From Acidobacteriaceae bacterium (lineage in GTDB: Bacteria > Acidobacteriota > Vicinamibacteria > Vicinamibacterales > CAVVIG01), in the NCBI GenBank assembly GCA_031274845.1, contig JAISPN010000035.1, positions 1 to 7,974 on the forward strand: a stretch of 7,974 bases of DNA, written 5' to 3'. A model generated the notes under the pieces. The model had not been told where the DNA came from. It did not search any database and saw only the letters and a program-made list of their open reading frames with translations. Below, piece by piece: positions 1 through 4,904 of this stretch. The translations under genes and the position numbers were made by a program. Positions within the stretch are counted from its first letter, which is position 1, and the number at the start of each line of letters is the position of its first letter.

Positions 1-260
1 AGGCCAAGCGCCGCCGCCAGCGCCTCGCGCGTCACATCGTCGTCCGTCGGTCCGAGGCCGCCGGTGCAGACCACCAGATCGACCTCGCCGACGGCGCGCG
101 CCATGAGCGCCGACAGATCCACCACGTTGTCGGCCACTACCGCCTTGAAACAGACGGTGCACCCGACGGCGTTCAACCGCTCGGTGATCGTCAGTGAGTT
201 GGCGTCAATACGGAACGGGGTCAGCAGCTCGCTGCCCACCGCGATGATCCAGGCGTTCAT
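1..260 (-). CDS. cinA: CinA-family protein, N-terminal MoCF-like domain (partial, 3' end off window)
   Basis: Only the first 86 codons are in the window; the gene continues beyond position 1. The translation starts MNAWIIAVGSELLT and contains TGGLGPTDDDVTREAL at residues 66-81, the signature of the CinA/MoaB-like (COG1058) domain. In full-length CinA this domain hydrolyses ADP-ribose-type pyrophosphates, and a C-terminal PncC domain, not visible here, deamidates nicotinamide mononucleotide in the pyridine nucleotide salvage cycle. It is a cytoplasmic enzyme. The start is ATG at 260-258, one base after the TGA of pgpA, which implies translation coupled to pgpA; there is no well-spaced Shine-Dalgarno of its own. 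The usual family form after ELLTG is Q-x-x-D-T-N, whereas here it reads TPFRIDANS, a variant I associate with acidobacterial homologues (from memory, unverified). Whether the PncC domain is present cannot be judged. Confidence 0.9.
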   Translation of the reverse strand, partial: MNAWIIAVGSELLTPFRIDANSLTITERLNAVGCTVCFKAVVADNVVDLSALMARAVGEVDLVVCTGGLGPTDDDVTREALAAALG

Positions 261-261
261 C

Positions 262-723
262 TCACCACGCGACGAGGCCGGCCGTGAGCCAGAGGATGAG
301 ACGCGCCGCGAGGTTGCCGTACACCCCGGCCATGAAATCGTCCGCCATGATGCCGAAGCCGCCGTGCAAGGCCTCGAACCGATTCGCCGGCCACGGCTTG
401 ATGATGTCGAAGAGGCGAAAGAGGAAGAACGCGAGCAGCGCCCCCATCCAGCCCACGGGAAGACCGACGAGCGTCACCAGCATCCCCATCACCTCGTCGA
501 CGACAACCGCGCTGGGGTCGGTGCTGCCAAAGTGCGTCTCGGCAATCGACGCGCTCCAGGTGCCGGCCGCAAACAGCACGAGCGACGCCGCGGTTTGCCA
601 GGCGATGTCGTGCGGCAAGAACCACCAGAGGAGGAGTCCGACGGCGGACCCGAATGTGCCCGGCGCCACGGGCACGTAGCCGACACCGAACGACGTAGCA
701 AGAGCAAGCGCAATAGGACGCAT
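262..723 (-). CDS. pgpA: Phosphatidylglycerophosphatase A
   Basis: This 153-residue integral membrane protein matches the PgpA family in length and motifs. PgpA dephosphorylates phosphatidylglycerophosphate to phosphatidylglycerol at the inner membrane, with Mg2+. Visible signatures are GYVPVAPGTFGS at residues 15-26, DEVMGM at 76-81, RLFDIIKPWP at 103-112 and ADDFMAGVYGN at 127-137; the clustered acidic residues (D76, E77, D106, D128, D129) are those expected for metal and phosphate chemistry. Hydrophobic stretches near 27-36, 45-60, 78-104 and 131-150 fit a multi-pass protein. The start is ATG at 723-721, 27 bases downstream of the RDD gene stop, without a clear Shine-Dalgarno. Its TGA (264-262) nearly touches the cinA ATG. 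pgpA next to cinA is an arrangement seen in other bacteria. A longer overlapping frame at 257-625 is a shadow. Confidence 0.93.
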   Translation of the reverse strand: MRPIALALATSFGVGYVPVAPGTFGSAVGLLLWWFLPHDIAWQTAASLVLFAAGTWSASIAETHFGSTDPSAVVVDEVMGMLVTLVGLPVGWMGALLAFFLFRLFDIIKPWPANRFEALHGGFGIMADDFMAGVYGNLAARLILWLTAGLVAW

Positions 724-750
724 CAGGATGGACCGATAGAAGACTGAAGG

Positions 751-1614
751 TTAGACGTTCGCGCGCACGACGCGCGTCGCGGCCAGACGATCGTGCAGAC
801 CTCTGCGGTCGGCGCCAAGCGTCGAGAGAAAACCGAGGCCCGCGGGCACGGCAAGCGCCACCCAGACCAGCGTCCGGCGCGCGGCCGCCGCCAGCGACGG
901 AGCGCCCTCTGTTTCCGCCGACACGACCTTGATGCCGCTGGCCATCTTGCCGATCGTCTGTCCGCTGGCGGTGAACACCATCAGATATCCCAGATTCTGC
1001 GCGAGCAAAAAGATCGCCAGCGGAATCTTCGGCAGGAGAGCGAACTCCTCGCGCGTGATGCCCGCGATCTTGAGCGTCAGATACACGATGAGCAGATCGA
1101 TCGTGACGAGAATTGCCAGATCGATGACGGCCGCCACCAGACGCGCGGCCAGATGCGCCGGCACCTGTTCTTCGATCGGAGGCGCCACGGCGCGCGTCAC
1201 CGCCGGCGTCACGCCGACCGTGGTGCGCACAGGCGCCGGACGCGACAAAGAGGGCACAGGCGTGGACGGCTCGTTGCTCCCGAGCGGCAGTTCCAGCGAA
1301 GAGAGCCGCGACTCGGTGCGAAGCCGTGGCACCTCCGGCGTCGCCCGCCGGACAGCCAGCGGCGCGCGCGGCGGCGACGGCCGCGTAATCAGCGGCATGT
1401 CATCGTCGGCCTCGCCAAAGAGCGGCAACCCGGACGCGCGATCGGGCACACCCAGCGCAAAATCCGGCATCACCTGTTCGTCCTGCCCCTCGGGCGCACG
1501 CATCGGCAAATCGTCGAGCGGCCGCGTGGGCGTCGCGAGCGCAAAGTCGTAGCCGCAATTTTTGCAGCGATCCGCCGGCTCGAAGCCGAGATAGCCGCAC
1601 TTCGGACACTTCAC
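751..1614 (-). CDS. Zinc-ribbon / RDD-family membrane protein
   Basis: The 287-residue protein has three parts. Residues 1-22 form a C4 zinc ribbon (MKCPKCGYLG followed by RCKNCGYDF; Cys3, Cys6, Cys17, Cys20). Residues 23-150 are a Pro/Ala/Arg-rich, probably disordered cytoplasmic linker. Residues 153-284 are an RDD domain, with AARLVAAVIDLAIL (R158, D165), the conserved GQTIGK at 218-223 and RRGLHDRLAATRVV at 270-283 (D275). Membrane segments are likely at about 160-184, 198-216 and 248-266. RDD proteins are poorly characterised; some have been linked to ion transport, but no substrate can be assigned here. The start is GTG at 1614-1612, which overlaps the TGA of the upstream TPR gene by 4 bases and has a purine-rich Shine-Dalgarno (GAGGGGGG, 1628-1621) 6 bases upstream. 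This start is needed to include the zinc ribbon. Domain assignment is firm; biological role is unknown. Confidence 0.85.
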   Translation of the reverse strand: MKCPKCGYLGFEPADRCKNCGYDFALATPTRPLDDLPMRAPEGQDEQVMPDFALGVPDRASGLPLFGEADDDMPLITRPSPPRAPLAVRRATPEVPRLRTESRLSSLELPLGSNEPSTPVPSLSRPAPVRTTVGVTPAVTRAVAPPIEEQVPAHLAARLVAAVIDLAILVTIDLLIVYLTLKIAGITREEFALLPKIPLAIFLLAQNLGYLMVFTASGQTIGKMASGIKVVSAETEGAPSLAAAARRTLVWVALAVPAGLGFLSTLGADRRGLHDRLAATRVVRANV

Positions 1615-2423
1615 GGCACGCCCCCCTCGTGAGCCGTCGTGACCGTGGTCACGAGGTCGATCAGTTGACGCTGCACCTGCGCACGCAGTTGATCCGCGTC
1701 CGGCTTCTCCGGATCGGTCGGCCAGACCGCATCGAGCGCGGACAGACCGTCGCGCAGCCGTCCTTCCGCGACAAGCGCGCGCGCCTTTGCGAGCGCGAGT
1801 TCACCACGTCGCGGGAGCGGCGGCTCGGTCTCGTTGACGTGTACGGCCGTGGGCGCGGGTGAACGATAGAGCACCGTGCGCAATTCCGATCGGAACGCGC
1901 CGGTCGCGAAAAGAGCCGCGCCAACGATAACCAGCGCCAGCGCCACGAGGACGCCCCACCCGATGCGCCACGCCGTCCGGTTGCGCGGCGGACGTGGCGA
2001 AAGTGATTCGGTGATGAGCAACGGCACAGCCGCCGCGCTCCCCTGCTCGACGCGCGTGAGCCGATCGAGCACCGCGAGCGCCTGATCCGGCGGCGCGCCT
2101 TGCGCCAGCGCCGCTTCCAGAAGACGCCGCGCCTCCACGCCGTCGCCGCTCTCGAACGCGGCAACGCCCTGTTGCAGCAGCTCTTCGGATTCGCGCTGAC
2201 GCTCCGCCTGCGCGATGCGCGCGCGTTCGATGTAGGCGCGTGCCCGCGCGTGACTGCGATCGAGGAACAGCGCCCGCGTCCAGACGTTGATCGCCTGTTC
2301 GTAGCGCGCGCCGAAGTAGTGTTCGAGACCTGTAAGCAGGAGGGCTTCGATCTTGGCGTCACGATCCGCGGTCGACACGGAGCCACGCGTGCTTGAGGTG
2401 TCTGTGCGCAGCGGATCGGACAT
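1611..2423 (-). CDS. TPR-repeat protein with a single transmembrane segment, function unknown
   Basis: I do not recognise a named family for this 270-residue protein. Residues about 25-58 look like a TPR unit (LLTGLEHYFGARYEQAINVW, then RALFLDRSHARARAY), and about 80-108 like a second (EELLQQGVAAFESGDGVEAR, then LLEAAL). A charged helix (IERARIAQAERQRESEELL) links them. One membrane segment lies at about 154-174 (WGVLVALALVIVGAALFATG), followed by a C-terminal domain with another TPR-like helix pair at 206-235. The Arg-rich stretch before the membrane segment (RPPRNRTAWR) suggests the N-terminal TPRs are cytoplasmic and the C-terminus periplasmic. It is the first gene of an operon: its TGA (1613-1611) overlaps the GTG of the zinc-ribbon/RDD gene, so the two proteins probably work together. 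ATG at 2423-2421 is chosen; no strong Shine-Dalgarno is seen, and GTG at residue 16 is a possible alternative start. Confidence 0.8.
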   Translation of the reverse strand: MSDPLRTDTSSTRGSVSTADRDAKIEALLLTGLEHYFGARYEQAINVWTRALFLDRSHARARAYIERARIAQAERQRESEELLQQGVAAFESGDGVEARRLLEAALAQGAPPDQALAVLDRLTRVEQGSAAAVPLLITESLSPRPPRNRTAWRIGWGVLVALALVIVGAALFATGAFRSELRTVLYRSPAPTAVHVNETEPPLPRRGELALAKARALVAEGRLRDGLSALDAVWPTDPEKPDADQLRAQVQRQLIDLVTTVTTAHEGGVP

Positions 2424-2447
2424 AGGTCAGGAGAGTCGAGTCACGTC

Positions 2448-2453
2448 AGTATA
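2448..2453 (-). promoter_or_regulatory. Candidate -10 element for the TPR-RDD-pgpA-cinA operon
   Basis: On the minus strand the hexamer TATACT (2453-2448) lies about 24 bases upstream of the TPR gene ATG and is the best sigma-70-type -10 match in the 92-base divergent region. A start site around 2441 would leave a leader of roughly 18 bases. No good -35 hexamer sits at 16-18 bases; the nearest, TTGAAG (2482-2477), is 23 bases away, which is too far. I find no convincing matching promoter for the plus-strand formiminotransferase gene. Confidence 0.3.
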
Positions 2454-2515
2454 CCGCGCGAGGGCGTGGGCCTTCGCTTCAAAATACGGCCGTCACGGTA
2501 GGATGCTGTCAGGCG

Positions 2516-3400
2516 ATGCTCATCGAATCGGTGCCGAACCTGAGCGAAGGACGACGCGTCGAGGTCGTCGACGCGTGCGCGCGCGACATCGCCGCCACGC
2601 CAGACGTCCGCCTGCTGAACTACTCCGCCGACGCCTCGCACAATCGCTCGGTCTTTACGCTGCTTGGACACGCCGCCGCGCTCCACGAGGCGCTCGGCCG
2701 CGTCGTGGAGCGCGCCATCCATCGCATCGATCTGCGCGAGGCGCGTGGCGTACACCCTCGCATCGGCGCCGTGGATGTTGTGCCGTTTGTTCCGATCGGC
2801 GAAACGACAATGGACGAGTGCGTGGCGCTGGCACGAACGTTCGCGCAAGACATCGCCGAACGATTTCAACTCCCCGTCTATCTCTACGAACGAGCGGCGC
2901 TTCGTCCCGAACGCCGTCGACTCGAAGACATCCGCCGTGGCGAGTTCGAAGGACTCGCCGCCAAAATGACGAACGCGGTGTGGCGCCCCGACTACGGCCC
3001 GTCCGTCCCGCATCCCACGGCTGGCGCAACCGTCGTCGGCGCACGTCCGTTTCTCGTCGCCTACAACATCAACCTCGCCACCGATCGGATCGATCTCGCG
3101 CGCGCGATTGCCACAACGATCCGCGAACGCGACGGTGGCTTGCCGGCCGTTAAAGCGCTTGGACTCGCCATCGACGGCGGCCGCCGCGCGCAAGTGTCGA
3201 TGAACCTGACCGACATCACGCGCACCACCATGAGAGATGTGTTCGAACGGGTCACCATGGAAGCCGCGCGTCTCGGCATCAAGATCGCCGAGAGCGAACT
3301 GATTGGCCTCATCCCCAAAGCCGCCTTGGGCGGCGCCACCGCAGACGATCTGCGGTTACACGACTTCAGTCCCGATCGGATGATTGAACATTTCATCTAA
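2516..3400 (+). CDS. Glutamate formimidoyltransferase (single-domain)
   Basis: The enzyme transfers a formimino group from N-formiminoglutamate to tetrahydrofolate, giving glutamate and 5-formimino-THF (EC 2.1.2.5), the last step of one histidine degradation route; some homologues also act on 5-formyl-THF. The 294-residue protein covers the N-terminal and C-terminal formiminotransferase subdomains but has no cyclodeaminase domain, unlike the roughly 540-residue mammalian bifunctional FTCD. Visible signatures are SVPNLSEGRR at 5-14, SADASHNRSVFTLLG at 37-51 and GVHPRIGAVDVVPFVP at 78-93, where H80 matches the catalytic histidine of FTCD. Further family blocks are VAYNINLATDRIDLAR at 181-196, QVSMNLTDI at 226-234 and the GLIPKAAL segment at 264-271. 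The start is ATG at 2516; TAGGAT lies 11 bases upstream and AGG 2 bases upstream, so ribosome binding is not ideal. It is monocistronic, with no hut genes nearby. Its TAA lies inside the repeat that follows. Confidence 0.92.
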   Translation: MLIESVPNLSEGRRVEVVDACARDIAATPDVRLLNYSADASHNRSVFTLLGHAAALHEALGRVVERAIHRIDLREARGVHPRIGAVDVVPFVPIGETTMDECVALARTFAQDIAERFQLPVYLYERAALRPERRRLEDIRRGEFEGLAAKMTNAVWRPDYGPSVPHPTAGATVVGARPFLVAYNINLATDRIDLARAIATTIRERDGGLPAVKALGLAIDGGRRAQVSMNLTDITRTTMRDVFERVTMEAARLGIKIAESELIGLIPKAALGGATADDLRLHDFSPDRMIEHFI

Positions 3401-3416
3401 TCATCTCGTCATCTGG
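3393..3416 (+). repeat. Three tandem 8-base units, TCATCTNN
   Basis: TCATCT occurs at 3393-3398, 3401-3406 and 3409-3414, exactly 8 bases apart, with variable dinucleotides AA, CG and GG between units. The first copy encodes the final codons and part of the stop of the formiminotransferase gene. The opposite side of the element carries the reverse complement of one full unit and one degenerate unit (3527-3540), so the periodic motif flanks the G/C-rich hairpin core symmetrically. Confidence 0.7.
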
Positions 3417-3500
3417 CGATTGAGATTCTCTCTCCCCACCCCCTCTCCCACACGTGTGAGAGGGGCGCTCATGCCGCGTTGCAACTCCCCTCGCCCGTGT

Positions 3501-3523
3501 GGGAGAGGGGGTGGGGGAGAGGG
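3501..3523 (+). other. Putative G-quadruplex motif
   Basis: Four G-runs occur on the plus strand: GGG (3501-3503), GGGGG (3507-3511), GGGGG (3513-3517) and GGG (3521-3523), separated by loops AGA, T and AGA. This satisfies the G3+ with loops of 1-7 rule with short loops, so a stable fold is plausible in single-stranded DNA or in read-through RNA of the formiminotransferase gene. The same bases form one arm of the large inverted repeat, so the two structures are mutually exclusive. The left arm on the opposite strand has three clean G-runs and a GAGAG tail, so it lacks a full fourth run. Confidence 0.6.
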
Positions 3524-3539
3524 CGCAATGACCAGATGA

Positions 3540-4904
3540 TTACCGTGCCGGGGCGATGCCGAACGCGCGCATCTTGCGGTACAAGTTGCTGCGCTCGACG
3601 CCGAGGACGTCGGCCGTGCGCGACATATTGCCTTGCTGCGCGGCGAGCGTCCGGAGAATCAGGTCGCGTTCGAATCGATCGCGCGCTTCGTGCAGCGTGA
3701 GCTGCTCTTCGTCGCTGACCGCCACGGATCGCCGCGCCGCGCTCGCCGTGCCGAGGAAACTGAGATCGTCAGCGGTCACGGCGTCTCCCGGCACCATGAT
3801 CATCACGCGCTCGATGACATTGCGAAGCTCGCGCACGTTGCCCGGCCAGCCGTACTCCTGAAGCACCGTGGCCGCCGACGGTTCGAGGTGCTTCAACCGG
3901 CGCCCGTACTCCCGCGCAAACTCCACCATGAAGTGATCGGCCAGCAGTGGAATGTCCTCGGGGCGGTCGCGCAGCGCGGGGACAAAAATCGGAATCACGC
4001 TGAGGCGGAAGTAGAGGTCTTCGCGGAACGCGCCGTTCTTGATCTCGAACTGAAGATCCTTGTTCGTCGCCGCCAGCACGCGCGTATTCACCGTGACCCG
4101 CGCGGTGCCGCCCACCGGCTCCAGCGTCCCTTCCTGAAGCACGCGCAGCACCTTGGCTTGCGTCTTCAGACTCATGTCGCCGATCTCGTCGAGGAAAATC
4201 GTCCCGCCGTCCGCGCTTTCGAAACGGCCACGCCGATCCGCGACGGCGCCCGTAAACGCGCCGCGCACGTGACCGAAGAGCTCGCTCTCGATCAGCTCTT
4301 CCGGAATCGCCGCGCAGTTGACGTCGACAAACGCCGCCAACCGCCGGCGGCTGAGGCCATGAATCGTCCGCGCGACGAGTTCCTTGCCGGTGCCGTTCTC
4401 ACCGTAGATCAGCACGCGGCCGTTTGTCGGCGCCGCCATGGCGATTTGATCGCGCAGCTGCCGCATCGCGTCGCTCTCGCCCACCATCGCCCGCATCTTC
4501 TCGACGCGGGCACGCAGCACCTGATTCTCGGCTTCAAGCCGCCGCTGCCGCAGGGCGTTCCGGACGACAAGGACGGTTTTCTCAAGCGACAACGGCTTCT
4601 CGACGAAATCAAACGCGCCAAGCTTGATGGCGCGCACCGCCGACTCGATGTTCCCGTGGCCGGAAATCAGCACGACCTGCGCATCCACCTGACGTTCACG
4701 CAACCGCGACAGCGTCGCAAGGCCGTCCATGCCTGGCAGCCAGACATCGAGCACGATCAGATCGACCGGCCCACGCGTGACGCGATCGAGGCACGCTTCG
4801 CCACTCGCCACCGCTTCCACGGTGTAGCCTTCGTCGCGCAGCACGCCGCTCAGCGAGCTTCGTACGCCAGGTTCGTCGTCAACAATCAGGATGGTCGGTT
4901 TCAC
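3540..4904 (-). CDS. Sigma-54-dependent response regulator, NtrX/NtrC family
   Basis: The 454-residue protein has the three domains of an NtrC-class activator. The receiver domain (about 4-118) has the acidic pair D9/D10, phospho-acceptor D53, S81 and K103. The AAA+ sigma-54 interaction domain (about 142-370) has Walker A GENGTGKE (168-175), the intact sigma-54 contact loop GAFTGA (215-220), Walker B TIFLDE (235-240) and the sensor-region FREDLYFRL. The C-terminal Fis-type helix-turn-helix covers about 415-450 (SRTADVLGVERSNLYRKMRA). All catalytic residues are present, so it should be an active ATP-driven activator of RNA polymerase-sigma-54. The start is GTG at 4904-4902, overlapping the TGA of the upstream kinase gene by 4 bases, which marks the kinase as its cognate partner. 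The order NtrY-like then NtrX-like suggests an NtrYX-type system, but the target genes cannot be read from this window. Its TAA lies in the repeat downstream. Confidence 0.92.
   Translation of the reverse strand: MKPTILIVDDEPGVRSSLSGVLRDEGYTVEAVASGEACLDRVTRGPVDLIVLDVWLPGMDGLATLSRLRERQVDAQVVLISGHGNIESAVRAIKLGAFDFVEKPLSLEKTVLVVRNALRQRRLEAENQVLRARVEKMRAMVGESDAMRQLRDQIAMAAPTNGRVLIYGENGTGKELVARTIHGLSRRRLAAFVDVNCAAIPEELIESELFGHVRGAFTGAVADRRGRFESADGGTIFLDEIGDMSLKTQAKVLRVLQEGTLEPVGGTARVTVNTRVLAATNKDLQFEIKNGAFREDLYFRLSVIPIFVPALRDRPEDIPLLADHFMVEFAREYGRRLKHLEPSAATVLQEYGWPGNVRELRNVIERVMIMVPGDAVTADDLSFLGTASAARRSVAVSDEEQLTLHEARDRFERDLILRTLAAQQGNMSRTADVLGVERSNLYRKMRAFGIAPAR

Larger units (their letters stand above)
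3393..3542. repeat. Composite inverted repeat between convergent genes, probable bidirectional terminator
   Basis: A 21-base arm (3434-3454, C-rich, ending CACACG) is perfectly complementary to 3496-3516, and the pairing extends outward with a one-base bulge to about 3428 and 3522. A second, nested hairpin sits in the left half: CACACGTGTG (3449-3458) is a perfect palindrome, and CCCCTCT (3440-3446) pairs with AGAGGGG (3459-3465). The right half (3486-3510) can form a similar weaker hairpin. The outermost arms, TAATCATCTCGTCAT (3398-3412) and ATGACCAGATGATTA (3528-3542), match at 14 of 15 positions and contain the TAA stops of both flanking genes. There is no U-tract, so intrinsic termination is inferred from position and strong structure only. 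The GGGAGAGGGG type of core resembles dispersed palindromic (REP-like) repeats found in many high-GC genomes; no RAYT transposase is present here. Confidence 0.85.

Noticed and set aside
793..1632. 279-codon plus-strand open frame antisense to the zinc-ribbon/RDD gene
   Set aside because: Highly Arg-rich and low complexity, with no domain. The opposite strand encodes a clear RDD domain with a good ribosome binding site and a coupled neighbour.
2829..2844. Sigma-54-like promoter TGGCAC-N5-TTCGC on the plus strand
   Set aside because: The -12 element deviates from TTGC, and the site lies in the middle of the formiminotransferase coding region with no gene starting downstream. Probably chance.
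3393..3416. Possible CRISPR-like array from the regularly spaced TCATCT units
   Set aside because: Units are only 6 bases with 2-base gaps, far too short for repeats and spacers, and there are no cas genes.
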